64,000 bases of DNA. Source: Hwanghaeella sp964350445. GTDB taxonomy: Bacteria > Pseudomonadota > Alphaproteobacteria > UBA8366 > Aestuariispiraceae. Location: assembly GCA_964350445.1 (NCBI GenBank), contig CAYGKA010000024.1:1-64000 (forward strand). Reading direction: 5' to 3'. The first letter of the stretch is position 1. Every line of letters begins with the position of its first letter. Shown here piece after piece: positions 53,712 through 62,168 of this stretch. The position numbers were made by a program, and so were the translations under genes. The notes under the pieces are model-generated. The model was not told the DNA's origin. It did not search any database and saw only the letters and a program-made list of their open reading frames with translations.

Positions 53712-54155
53712 ATGTCCCTCAAAATCCGTATGGCCCGTGGTGGGGCCAAGAAGCGCCCGTTCTACCGCATCGTTGTCGCTGACAGCCGCATGCCCCGGGA
53801 CGGCCGCTTCATCGAAAAGATCGGCCATCACAACCCGATGGTTCCCAAAGGTCATCCGGACCGTATCGTAATCGATATGGACCGTGTGAAGCATTGGATG
53901 GAACACGGCGCGAAGCCGTCGGACCGCATCGCCCGTTTCCTGGACGACGCCGGCGTCGTCAACCGGACCTACAGCGAACAGCCGCAGAAGAGTGCGCCTG
54001 GCCAAAAAGCCAAGGAACGCTTGGAAGCGAAGCAGGAAAAGGCCAAGGCCGCTGCGGAAGCTGCTGCTGAAGCCGCCGCTGCGCCGGTTGAAGAAGCCCC
54101 TGCCGAGGAAGCTGCCGCTGAGGAAGCATCCACGGAAGAAACGACCGAGGCGTAA
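53712..54155 (+). CDS. rpsP: 30S ribosomal protein S16 with Ala/Glu-rich extension
   Basis: Residues 1-85 form S16 (SLKIRMARGGAKKRPFYRIV), which helps fold the 5' domain of 16S rRNA. Residues about 95-147 form a low-complexity tail of alanine and glutamate repeats, longer than the E. coli protein (82 residues). Similar tails occur in other alphaproteobacteria. GGAGAGAAAGAC precedes the ATG. The tail is likely disordered or helical and of unknown use. Confidence 0.95.
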   Translation: MSLKIRMARGGAKKRPFYRIVVADSRMPRDGRFIEKIGHHNPMVPKGHPDRIVIDMDRVKHWMEHGAKPSDRIARFLDDAGVVNRTYSEQPQKSAPGQKAKERLEAKQEKAKAAAEAAAEAAAAPVEEAPAEEAAAEEASTEETTEA

Positions 54156-54236
54156 GGCGCCGAGGGAACGCGGCGGGGCGTAAGCCCGGCCCATTTCTCT
54201 CGTTCGCCGGCCCAGACGGGATAGTCGGATCGCAAG

Positions 54237-54836
54237 ATGCCGGACGGATCGATCATGAAAGACGGAACCAAACAGGCCCAAGACCTTAGGCAGGTCGGGG
54301 ACTTGGTGCTGGTGGGTGTCATCACCGCGCCGCACGGAGTGCGTGGTTTGGTAAAGGTGAAGAGTTTCACCGAAGAGCCGTCCGATTTGGTCGCCTATGG
54401 CGCGCTGAGCGATCAGGCGGGTCTCCGGACCTTCCGGCTGGAAATCGTCGGGGAAGCCAAGGGTCAATTGATCGTGCGGATCGACGGCATTGCCGACCGC
54501 AACGCGGTCGAGGACCTGAAAGGTCAGAAACTCTTCGTCCCTCGCGCCGCTTTGCCGGACCCGGAGGAAGACGAGTTCTACCACGCGGACCTGATCGGTT
54601 TGCGCACGGTCTTGTTGGACGGAAGCGGACACGGCCGGATCAAGGCGGTACACGACTTCGGTGCGGGCGATCTGTTGGAAGTCGCGCTGGAAAGCGGCGG
54701 AATGACCTATCTGCCCTTCACGCGGGAGGTCGCGCCGGCGGTCGACTTGAAGGCAGGCACCGTCACTGTGGTGCCGCCGCTGGAAGTCGACGCGGCCGAA
54801 ACCGGCGGAACCGATACGGAAGGGGAGGATGCATGA
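54237..54836 (+). CDS. rimM: Ribosome maturation factor RimM
   Basis: A 199-residue assembly factor for the 30S head domain that binds S19. The N-terminal domain contains VGVITAPHGVRGLVKVKSFT and the C-terminal PRC-barrel domain includes DEFYHADLIGL and YLPFTREVAP. The usual start lies near residue 20, so ATG 54255 (MKDGTK) is also possible. The C-terminus is acidic. It overlaps trmD by 4 bases (ATGA). Confidence 0.93.
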   Translation: MPDGSIMKDGTKQAQDLRQVGDLVLVGVITAPHGVRGLVKVKSFTEEPSDLVAYGALSDQAGLRTFRLEIVGEAKGQLIVRIDGIADRNAVEDLKGQKLFVPRAALPDPEEDEFYHADLIGLRTVLLDGSGHGRIKAVHDFGAGDLLEVALESGGMTYLPFTREVAPAVDLKAGTVTVVPPLEVDAAETGGTDTEGEDA

Positions 54837-55588
54837 CCACGCAATCTCCCTGGACGGCGACGGTTCTGACGTTGTTCCCGGAAATGTTTCCGGGGCCGCT
54901 CGGTCTGTCGCTTTCGGGCAAAGCGTTGACGTCAGGGATATGGTCGCTGAAGGCGATCAATATCCGGGACTTTGCCGCCGACAAGCACAATACCGTGGAC
55001 GACACGCCTTTCGGCGGCGGCCCCGGAATGGTGATGCGGCCGGATGTCGTGGACGCGGCTTTGGCCTCCGTCGAGAACCAGCCCGGCCCGATCGTCTACC
55101 TCAGCCCGCGCGGCAAGGTGTTCGATCAGGCGATGGCTGCGGAATTGGCGGCGGGCGAGGGCGTGACGCTGTTATGCGGACGGTATGAGGGGATCGACCA
55201 ACGCGTGCTGGACAAACGGGAAATCCGTGAAGTCAGCCTGGGCGATTTCGTTCTGTCGGGCGGGGAATTGGCGGCGATGGCAATGCTGGATGCAAGCCTT
55301 CGCCTGCTGCCGGGTTACATGGGGGCCGAAGCATCCCTGGAGGAAGAAAGTTTTTCCGCCGGGTTGCTCGAATATCCCCATTTCACGAGGCCCGCCACCT
55401 GGGATGGATTGGATGTGCCGGACGTTTTGCTTTCCGGCCATCACGAAAAGATCAAGGCCTGGCGCCTGGCCGAGGCGGAGCGGACAACCCGCGACCGTCG
55501 GCCGGACCTGTGGTCGCGCTATCGCGCGGGCAAGGGATCCGGAATGGCAAATACAGTCGGCGCCGGGATGAGTGCAACGCAGGCTTAA
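54833..55588 (+). CDS. trmD: tRNA (guanine(37)-N1)-methyltransferase
   Basis: A 251-residue SPOUT-class methyltransferase that makes m1G37 in tRNAs and prevents frameshifting. The trefoil-knot region shows LCGRYEGIDQRVLD, and DTPFGGGPGMVM and GDFVLSGGELAAM are further signatures. It is translated from an ATGA overlap with rimM. Gene order rimM-trmD-rplS is nearly universal. Confidence 0.96.
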   Translation: MTTQSPWTATVLTLFPEMFPGPLGLSLSGKALTSGIWSLKAINIRDFAADKHNTVDDTPFGGGPGMVMRPDVVDAALASVENQPGPIVYLSPRGKVFDQAMAAELAAGEGVTLLCGRYEGIDQRVLDKREIREVSLGDFVLSGGELAAMAMLDASLRLLPGYMGAEASLEEESFSAGLLEYPHFTRPATWDGLDVPDVLLSGHHEKIKAWRLAEAERTTRDRRPDLWSRYRAGKGSGMANTVGAGMSATQA

Positions 55589-55656
55589 GAAGAAACCCGC
55601 CCCCGGCTAGTTGGTTCGGACGGGGGTATCGGATTTTGAAAGAAAGGATCGGACCT

Positions 55657-56133
55657 ATGAACATTATCGAGCAGCTTGAAAGCGAACAGCTCGGCAGGCT
55701 GATGGAAGGGAAGAACATTCCCGACTTCCGTCCCGGCGACACCGTGCGCGTTCTGGTGAAGGTTGTCGAAGGCAACCGTGAACGTGTCCAGGCCTATGAA
55801 GGCGTCTGCATTGCCCGCAAGAATGCCGGCCTGAACAGTTCCTTTACCGTTCGGAAGCTGTCCTACGGCGAAGGTGTGGAGCGTGTGTTCCCGCTGTATA
55901 GCCCCCGAATCGAGGGCGTCGAGCTGGTGCGCCGTGGTAAGGTTCGCCGCGCGAAGCTGTACTATCTGCGTGGCCGGACCGGTAAGGCGGCGCGTATCAC
56001 CGAACGCACCCGCGGCGTCGTCCGCGGCAAGGCCGCCGCCGCATCAGCGGCAGCGATGAGCGAAGCAGAACTGCAGGCGCAGGCTGCGCCGCCCGTCGGC
56101 GCGACCGAAGCGGAAACCAAGACCGAGAAATAG
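55657..56133 (+). CDS. rplS: 50S ribosomal protein L19 with C-terminal extension
   Basis: Residues 1-120 match L19 (FRPGDTVRVLVKVVEGNRERVQ in two blocks), which sits at the 30S-50S interface. Residues about 125-158 are an Ala/Glu-rich extension absent from E. coli L19, paralleling that of S16 in the same cluster. The ATG at 55657 was chosen over an upstream in-frame codon inside trmD; AAAGGATCGGACC precedes it. Confidence 0.95.
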   Translation: MNIIEQLESEQLGRLMEGKNIPDFRPGDTVRVLVKVVEGNRERVQAYEGVCIARKNAGLNSSFTVRKLSYGEGVERVFPLYSPRIEGVELVRRGKVRRAKLYYLRGRTGKAARITERTRGVVRGKAAAASAAAMSEAELQAQAAPPVGATEAETKTEK

Positions 56134-56172
56134 TCGGTCACGCGGAACCCTTCCCCCTTGATTGGGTTAACA

Positions 56173-56193
56173 CGGGGCCCGTGGCGGGCCCCG
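56173..56193 (+). terminator. GC-rich hairpin between rplS and leuC
   Basis: CGGGGCCC pairs with GGGCCCCG across a 5-base loop (GTGGC). No T tract follows, so it may only partially separate the ribosomal and leucine transcripts. Confidence 0.4.
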
Positions 56194-56234
56194 GGTCGGG
56201 CGGGGAAGGCACGTATCTTTAGGAGGAACCGGGA

Positions 56235-57641
56235 ATGTCAGGACCGAAAACGCTATTCGACAAAATCTGGGAAAGTCATCTGGTAGATCAACAGGATGAC
56301 GGAACCTGCCTGATTTATATCGATCGGCATTTGGTTCACGAAGTGACAAGCCCGCAAGCCTTCGAAGGGCTGCGCATGTCCGGGCGGAAGGTCCGCCGCC
56401 CGGACGCCACCTTGGCCGTGGCGGACCACAATGTTCCGACCACGGACCGGTCCGCCGGGATCACCGATCCCGAAAGCCGGCTGCAGGTGGAAACACTTGA
56501 GAAGAACGTTGCCGAATTCGGCGTGCCGTATTTCGACACGTCCGATATCCGCCAGGGCATCGTCCATATCATCGGGCCGGAGCAGGGCTTCACCCTGCCG
56601 GGCACGACGATCGTCTGCGGCGACAGCCACACCGCCACACACGGGGCGTTCGGCGCCCTTGCCTTCGGCATCGGCACTTCGGAAGTCGAGCATGTTCTCG
56701 CCACCCAGACATTGCTGCAAAAGCCGCTGAAGAACATGCGCGTCACGGTCAACGGCGCGCTGCCGCCGGGCGTCACCGCGAAAGACCTGGTTCTGGCGCT
56801 GATCGGTAAAATCGGCACCGCGGGCGGCACCGGCCATGTCATTGAATATGCCGGTCAGGCGATCCGCGACCTCAGCGTCGAAGGCCGCATGACGGTCTGC
56901 AACATGACGATCGAGGGCGGCGCCCGTGCCGGCCTTATCGCACCGGACGAAAAGACTTTCGCCTATTTTCAGGGCCGTCCGATGTCGCCGAAGGCCGGGC
57001 AATGGGAAGCGGCTGTCGCCTATTGGAAGACGCTGCCGTCCGACCCGGGTGCGAAATACGAAACCGAAGTGACGCTGGATGTCGACGACATTCCGCCGCA
57101 GATCACTTGGGGCACCAGCCCGGAAAACGTCGCACCGATTACAGGCTACGTGCCGAACCCGGCCGATGCAACCGATCAGAACAAGGCGCTCGCGATGCAG
57201 CGTTCGCTGGACTATATGGGCCTGACCGCGGGCCAGAAGCTGACCGACGTGAAGATCGACAAAGTCTTCGTCGGTTCCTGCACCAACGGCCGGATCGAGG
57301 ATCTTCGCGAAGCCGCCGCCATTGCCAAGGGCCGGAAGGTCGCGGACGGCGTTCACGCCATGATCGTCCCGGGATCGGGCCTGGTGAAGGAAGAGGCGGA
57401 GCGTGAAGGACTGGACAAGATCTTCATCGAAGCCGGTTTCGATTGGCGCGAGCCGGGATGTTCCATGTGCCTCGCCATGAATGCCGACAAGCTGAAGGTG
57501 GGTGAGCGCTGCGCCTCCACCAGCAATCGTAACTTCGAAGGCCGTCAGGGCCGGGGCGGCCGGACGCATCTGGTCAGCCCGGGCATGGCCGCCGCCGCCG
57601 CGATCAAGGGCACCTTGGCCGACGTTCGGGAATTCCTATAA
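56235..57641 (+). CDS. leuC: 3-isopropylmalate dehydratase large subunit
   Basis: A 468-residue aconitase-superfamily protein that, with LeuD, isomerises 2-isopropylmalate to 3-isopropylmalate in leucine synthesis. The [4Fe-4S] ligands are in VGSCTNGR and CSMCLAMN. GDSHTATHGAFG is the family signature. GGAGGAACCGGGA provides a strong ribosome site. A small gene separates it from leuD. Confidence 0.96.
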   Translation: MSGPKTLFDKIWESHLVDQQDDGTCLIYIDRHLVHEVTSPQAFEGLRMSGRKVRRPDATLAVADHNVPTTDRSAGITDPESRLQVETLEKNVAEFGVPYFDTSDIRQGIVHIIGPEQGFTLPGTTIVCGDSHTATHGAFGALAFGIGTSEVEHVLATQTLLQKPLKNMRVTVNGALPPGVTAKDLVLALIGKIGTAGGTGHVIEYAGQAIRDLSVEGRMTVCNMTIEGGARAGLIAPDEKTFAYFQGRPMSPKAGQWEAAVAYWKTLPSDPGAKYETEVTLDVDDIPPQITWGTSPENVAPITGYVPNPADATDQNKALAMQRSLDYMGLTAGQKLTDVKIDKVFVGSCTNGRIEDLREAAAIAKGRKVADGVHAMIVPGSGLVKEEAEREGLDKIFIEAGFDWREPGCSMCLAMNADKLKVGERCASTSNRNFEGRQGRGGRTHLVSPGMAAAAAIKGTLADVREFL

Positions 57642-57672
57642 GCGGCAACGCCGGAAACTGAGGAAACAGACT

Positions 57673-57909
57673 ATGAGCGCAATCGCTTTGGCCGAATGGG
57701 AAAGCTTCGTCAGCCGCCTGTTCAAAAAGGACTTGGACACCAACGGCTGGTTCGTGGAAATCGTCTATGCGGACGAGATCGGCGCAAACGACAATGAACG
57801 CGAATTCCTGCGCGAAGACCGGGTCCAGGGACTCGGCCTGATCAATGTCGTCGACGACGATCTGTGCGACTTTGATTTCATTTGGGATTCCCGCCGCCGG
57901 CGCGGATAA
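57673..57909 (+). CDS. Small acidic protein between leuC and leuD
   Basis: A 78-residue protein of unknown family. It is acidic (clusters such as ANDNEREFLRED and DDDLCDFDF) and ends in the basic tail SRRRRG. GAGGAAAC stands before the ATG. The gap to leuC is 31 bases and to leuD 34 bases, each with its own ribosome site, so it is probably a genuine member of the operon. It might bind the isomerase or be an unrelated insertion. No catalytic motif is seen. Confidence 0.65.
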   Translation: MSAIALAEWESFVSRLFKKDLDTNGWFVEIVYADEIGANDNEREFLREDRVQGLGLINVVDDDLCDFDFIWDSRRRRG

Positions 57910-57943
57910 TGCTCGGCAAAATAAGGACACGGGAGAGGACAGC

Positions 57944-58567
57944 ATGCAAAAATTCAAAACCCTGACCGGGATTGCGGCGCCGCTGAACATGATCAACGTC
58001 GATACCGACATGATCATTCCGAAGCAGTTCCTGAAGACCATCGAGCGGACCGGCCTCGGCAAGCATCTGTTCGACGAAATGCGCTACGACCCGGAAACCG
58101 GCGACGAAAAGCCCGACTTCGTGCTGAACAAGCCGCAATACCGTCAGTCGGAAATTCTGGTCGCCGGCGACAACTTCGGCTGCGGCTCGTCTCGCGAACA
58201 CGCCCCTTGGGCACTGCTGGATTTCGGCATCCGCTGCGTATTGGCGCCAAGTTTCGCGGACATTTTCTACAACAACTGCTTCAAGAACGGCATCGTCCCG
58301 ATCCAGCTTCCGCGCGCTGTTATCGACAAGCTGATGGAAAAGGCAGACCGCGGCTCCAACGCGACCTTCACCGTCGATTTGGAGAACCAGGTCATCACTG
58401 ACCCGGACGGAGAGGAAATCTCCTTCGAGTTGGATGCCTTCCGCAAGCATTGCCTGCTGAACGGCCTGGACGATATCGGCCTGACCCTGCAGAACGGCAA
58501 GAAGATCGACACGTTCGAAGACAAGCAGGGCGCGGGTCAGCCCTGGCTCTACCGCCAGGCCAGCTGA
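57944..58567 (+). CDS. leuD: 3-isopropylmalate dehydratase small subunit
   Basis: A 207-residue partner of LeuC. Signatures are NVDTDMIIPKQFLK near the N-terminus, GDNFGCGSSREHAPW, and SFADIFYNNCFKNGI. The ATG at 57944 has GAGAGGA seven bases upstream; a longer in-frame extension overlaps the preceding gene and was rejected. A 11-base-pair hairpin follows. Confidence 0.95.
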   Translation: MQKFKTLTGIAAPLNMINVDTDMIIPKQFLKTIERTGLGKHLFDEMRYDPETGDEKPDFVLNKPQYRQSEILVAGDNFGCGSSREHAPWALLDFGIRCVLAPSFADIFYNNCFKNGIVPIQLPRAVIDKLMEKADRGSNATFTVDLENQVITDPDGEEISFELDAFRKHCLLNGLDDIGLTLQNGKKIDTFEDKQGAGQPWLYRQAS

Positions 58568-58582
58568 CGGCCTGCCGACGGC

Positions 58583-58617
58583 ACCGGGATTGCGATGTTG
58601 AAATCAGCAATCCCGGT
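58583..58617 (+). terminator. Hairpin after leuD
   Basis: ACCGGGATTGC pairs perfectly with GCAATCCCGGT over 11 bases, with an inner GAT/ATC that can extend it by three pairs past one bulged base. There is no T run. It probably ends or protects the leu transcript. Confidence 0.5.
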
Positions 58618-58672
58618 TAAGACGGCCATTTCCACACCGGCTATTCTGGCCCCACCAACACGGTGAGGAGCC

Positions 58673-59530
58673 ATGAAACGCATCCAGAAAGCCATAGACA
58701 GGATCGAAGCCAATCTGGGCGAAGATCTGCGTCTCGACGAGGTCGCCTCCGCGGCCGGTGTTTCCCGTTATCACTTCTGCAGAACCTTTCAGGCGATGAC
58801 CGGATGGACGGTGATGGGCTATGTCCGCGCTCGTCGGCTGTCCCATGCCGCGGCGCTTCTGCGCGATAGCGACACGCCGATCGTCGATGTCGCTCTCGAT
58901 AGCGGTTTCGGATCGCAACAGGCTTTCACGCGGTCCTTCTCCGACTTTTTCGGTGTCTCGCCCGGGATGGTCCGCGGCGGTAACTGGGTCGGCACGGAAC
59001 GGCTCGTGGCTCCTCTCTCCAACGCAACCCTTACCTTTCTGATGGAGCAAGAGATGATGGAACCAAGGATACTGGATAAAGGCCGCTTCGCGGCAATCGG
59101 CATGAAGGGGCGCTTCACGCGCGACACAACGAACGAGATTCCCGCACTGTGGGAAACTGTCGAAAATCGGTGGAACGACCTGCTGCCGCTGATGACGGAA
59201 GGTGGGATCGGCGCCTGCATCGGCGATAACGGCCGCACCGCGATGTTCGACTATATCGCAGGCGTTCTGGCCGACCCCGACGCCGCGCCGCCGCAAGGGA
59301 TGGATAAGATCGTTATCGAGCCGCAGACCTATGCGGTCTTCACCCATAAGCTGACGGGCGCGGCGATCAACATCGACCTCAAACCGACATTGCAGCACAT
59401 CTTCGGGACCTGGTTGCCGAACTCAGGCTATAAGCTCGCCCATAGTCCGGATTACGAGTACTATGGAGAGCGCTTCGATCCCGAGACCAAATCGGGCGAA
59501 ATCGACTTCTACGTCCCCGTTACGCGCTGA
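58673..59530 (+). CDS. AraC family regulator with GyrI-like effector domain
   Basis: A 285-residue transcription factor. The N-terminal AraC DNA-binding domain (about residues 1-105) shows two helix-turn-helix units (LDEVASAAGVSRYHF and VALDSGFGSQQAFTRSF). The C-terminal half (about 120-285) matches the GyrI/Rob-type effector-binding fold. Regulators with this order, such as Rob relatives, often control efflux or small-molecule resistance. No target is adjacent in the same orientation except the protease gene. Confidence 0.9.
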   Translation: MKRIQKAIDRIEANLGEDLRLDEVASAAGVSRYHFCRTFQAMTGWTVMGYVRARRLSHAAALLRDSDTPIVDVALDSGFGSQQAFTRSFSDFFGVSPGMVRGGNWVGTERLVAPLSNATLTFLMEQEMMEPRILDKGRFAAIGMKGRFTRDTTNEIPALWETVENRWNDLLPLMTEGGIGACIGDNGRTAMFDYIAGVLADPDAAPPQGMDKIVIEPQTYAVFTHKLTGAAINIDLKPTLQHIFGTWLPNSGYKLAHSPDYEYYGERFDPETKSGEIDFYVPVTR

Positions 59531-59623
59531 TCGCCACACGTTCCCCGGTTGACTTCAAAGGGCAGTGGTTGATGCTGAAAGGCCAATCACTGCCGCTTTT
59601 TTGCCGAAGGATGGGAACGGCTT

Positions 59624-60892
59624 TTGACCCGCTTTGTACTTTTTCAAATCCTTGCGGCGGTTCTTGCCCTCGCATGCGCCGGGAATGCCGTGGCCTTCGA
59701 CACGACGCGGGTGGCGGCGTTGCAGGCGCTGACACTGAAGTCCTGCGAAGAGAACCCGACCCATGCCGGGGCGTTCGACGACAAACGTTGGGCGGTATCG
59801 GCGATAGAGGACTTCATCGGTGTCGACGCGCGCTTCCGCCGCAGCTTTCGGCTGGTGGACGCCAGTGACGGAACGGTCGTCGCGCTAAGCTTGGACGGTT
59901 TCGGCGGCACGGTGCAACGCACGCGCAGCGACATGCGGGTGAAGGGCGACCCTGTCGCACTCGTCGATATCGGCCCGCATTGCGACATCCGGCAAACGCG
60001 CGTCCTGGAGCGCGACGGCGAAGACGCCTTCCTTCTGACGCTCGGGCAGGACCTCAAGCCCGAAGGAGAGCCGGAACCGCTCAACCCGCCGGTTCCAGCC
60101 GGCGACGACCCGGGCGGCGTCACGGTCGTTCATCTGGATACGGGCGTGAACTACCTGCTGCCGGAAATCAGCGCCCGCCTGGCCCGCGGTGATGACGGCG
60201 ATATTCTCGGCTACGATTTCTGGGACATGGACCCCCGCCCCTTTGATCTGGAAACGTCTCGGTCACCCTATTTCCCGATCCGGCACGGTACCACCGTGGC
60301 CAGCGTTCTGATACGCGAAGCGCCCATGACGCGGCTGATTCCGTATCGCTATCCAAGGCCCGACATGCGCCGGATGGGGGACGTCGTCGCCTATGCGGCG
60401 CGGAACGGCGCGCGGGTCGTGATGATGCCCCTGGGCAGTAATCGGGAGATCGACTGGCGCATATTTGGCCAGGCGGCGCGGCAACATCCGGATATTCTTT
60501 TCATCGTATCCGCCGGGAACGATGCGCGCGATATCGATGAAGAACCGGTCTATCCCGCCGTCCTGGAGTTGGACAACATGATCGTTACGACATCCGCCGA
60601 TGCGTTCGGTCGTCTCGCCAAGGGATCGAATTGGGGTGCGGCGTCGGTCGATCTGATGGTCCCCGCGGAAGGTATCCAAACCATCGACCACCGTGGCGCG
60701 ATCGTTGAAGCGTCCGGATCCAGCTATGCGGTTCCGCGCGTGACGGCTATGGCCGTCCGCATGCTGGCGGCAAACCCGGATTGGACGATGCCGGAACTGA
60801 TTGCCGCGCTCAAGGCCCGAACCGGGCGGTCCATGGAACGCGGATCGCCGAAAGTGAAATGGGGTTGGGTTCCGAACCCACTGGACGACTAA
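59624..60892 (+). CDS. Exported subtilisin-like (S8) serine protease
   Basis: A 422-residue secreted protease. A signal peptide (about residues 1-24, ending NAVA) is followed by a prodomain-like region and the catalytic domain with D172 (HLDTGVN), H221 (RHGTTVAS), oxyanion N299 (SAGND) and S367 (GSSYAVP). All triad residues are present. The start is TTG at 59624, chosen because it begins the signal peptide directly and GGGAACGG lies upstream. It is convergent with a trypsin-like protease gene 18 bases away. Confidence 0.88.
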   Translation: MTRFVLFQILAAVLALACAGNAVAFDTTRVAALQALTLKSCEENPTHAGAFDDKRWAVSAIEDFIGVDARFRRSFRLVDASDGTVVALSLDGFGGTVQRTRSDMRVKGDPVALVDIGPHCDIRQTRVLERDGEDAFLLTLGQDLKPEGEPEPLNPPVPAGDDPGGVTVVHLDTGVNYLLPEISARLARGDDGDILGYDFWDMDPRPFDLETSRSPYFPIRHGTTVASVLIREAPMTRLIPYRYPRPDMRRMGDVVAYAARNGARVVMMPLGSNREIDWRIFGQAARQHPDILFIVSAGNDARDIDEEPVYPAVLELDNMIVTTSADAFGRLAKGSNWGAASVDLMVPAEGIQTIDHRGAIVEASGSSYAVPRVTAMAVRMLAANPDWTMPELIAALKARTGRSMERGSPKVKWGWVPNPLDD

Positions 60893-60910
60893 CGCAAGCG
60901 CAGGACTGGC

Positions 60911-62083
60911 CTATTCCGGCTGTTCCATCCGGGGTGGCCGCGGTGGCGGATTTTCCAGGAACTTTTGCGCCGCGGGCACCATGTTCGGGTTGGATTGCTT
61001 CAATTTGTCGAAAGCGGCTGCGGCAAGGTCCGCGTCCCCGCCCCAAATGCCCGCTTGAATGCCGAGCCGTATCACTTGTGGGTCGTCGGGAATGTGCTGC
61101 ATCAGGAAACGGAGATGCGGGATCTCCTCTTCATACCACCGCGCCAAGTGGAAATTGATCGCCGCGGTCAGACGCGCATTCAGCGAATTGGGGTCCTGTT
61201 CCAGCGAGGCTTTGGAGGCCGCGAAAGACTTGCCGAGCCTTCCGGCCCCGCCGAAGGTTTGCGCCGCAAGATCGAAATATTGCCGGTTTCCGGTCGCCAT
61301 ACAGGCGGTCTCGATGCGGTCCGCTTCCGCGTCCGGCAGCGGCGCGCGTTTCCCCCGCCGATCCTCCAGCATCAAGGTACAGTCGCGGACGGCTTTTCCA
61401 ATTGCCGTGCTTGCCGCCGCGAATCCGGGCCCGCTTCGGCTCTGCAGGTCGGCCAACGCCGTCGCCGGCACCGCTTCATAGCGTCCCTCCCCGCCCGACG
61501 CGATGATCCCAACCAGCGCGCCATCGCCGGAAACGAGCGCACCGCCGCTATTGCCCGGTTGGCTGTATGCCATGTGATGGAACCGCGAGAGCGGATGGCC
61601 CGATGCAGGCTGCATCAGCACCGCCCCAGCGGGATAGGCCCGGACCGCCCCTTTCGAGACATCCGCGCCGACTGTGTAGACCAACTCTCCCGCATCCGGT
61701 CCCGGCGTCGCTGGAATCTCGAACACGGGCCCGGGCGGAAGGTCGGGAACGGAAAGCTGGACCAGGTCGCCCGGATAGTCGCTTGGCACGACCGTGGCCG
61801 TCAGCGGCTGCCCTTCGGCCGAGAAGACCGTGACCACGGTCTCGTCCGCAACCGCATGCCGGGACGTCACCAGGGTATTCGGTGCGATCCTGACGGCGCT
61901 GGCGACCGGATCGAATGACGACACGGCAAAGACCGCGGCCCGCGCCGCGCAAACCGGTTGAGGCTGCTCGCACGCATCGGCCCAAGACTTTGAAGCAACC
62001 AGGGATAGGCAAACCCCAAAGGCCACAACAAATGCTGCGGGAATCCTCAAGTAAAATGCCCAGTTCCACTCAATTTTTTTCAT
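60911..62083 (-). CDS. Exported trypsin-like serine protease with helical-repeat C-terminus
   Basis: A 390-residue protease. The N-terminus holds a hydrophobic signal or anchor segment (about 10-30). The chymotrypsin-fold triad is H76 (TSRHAV), D106 (YPGDLVQL) and S179 (QPGNSGGAL). Residues about 230-385 are helical and resemble tetratricopeptide-type repeats (LNARLTAAINFHLARW). It is DegP-like only in the catalytic domain; no PDZ domain follows. ATG 62083 was chosen; a GTG seven codons earlier is also open. Confidence 0.85.
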   Translation of the reverse strand: MKKIEWNWAFYLRIPAAFVVAFGVCLSLVASKSWADACEQPQPVCAARAAVFAVSSFDPVASAVRIAPNTLVTSRHAVADETVVTVFSAEGQPLTATVVPSDYPGDLVQLSVPDLPPGPVFEIPATPGPDAGELVYTVGADVSKGAVRAYPAGAVLMQPASGHPLSRFHHMAYSQPGNSGGALVSGDGALVGIIASGGEGRYEAVPATALADLQSRSGPGFAAASTAIGKAVRDCTLMLEDRRGKRAPLPDAEADRIETACMATGNRQYFDLAAQTFGGAGRLGKSFAASKASLEQDPNSLNARLTAAINFHLARWYEEEIPHLRFLMQHIPDDPQVIRLGIQAGIWGGDADLAAAAFDKLKQSNPNMVPAAQKFLENPPPRPPRMEQPE

Positions 62084-62168
62084 CGCAGGCCTGTAGTTCA
62101 CCACTCATTAACCTACACAATATAAATAAAATTAGTTGCTAAATTAATCGATTGCCGATGTAGACACC

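Noticed and set aside
52020..54653. An 877-codon open frame on the minus strand opposite ffh, rpsP and rimM
   Set aside because: It is antisense to three certain genes, has no recognisable domain and a composition typical of the complement of GC-rich codons. Long antisense frames are expected at this GC content.
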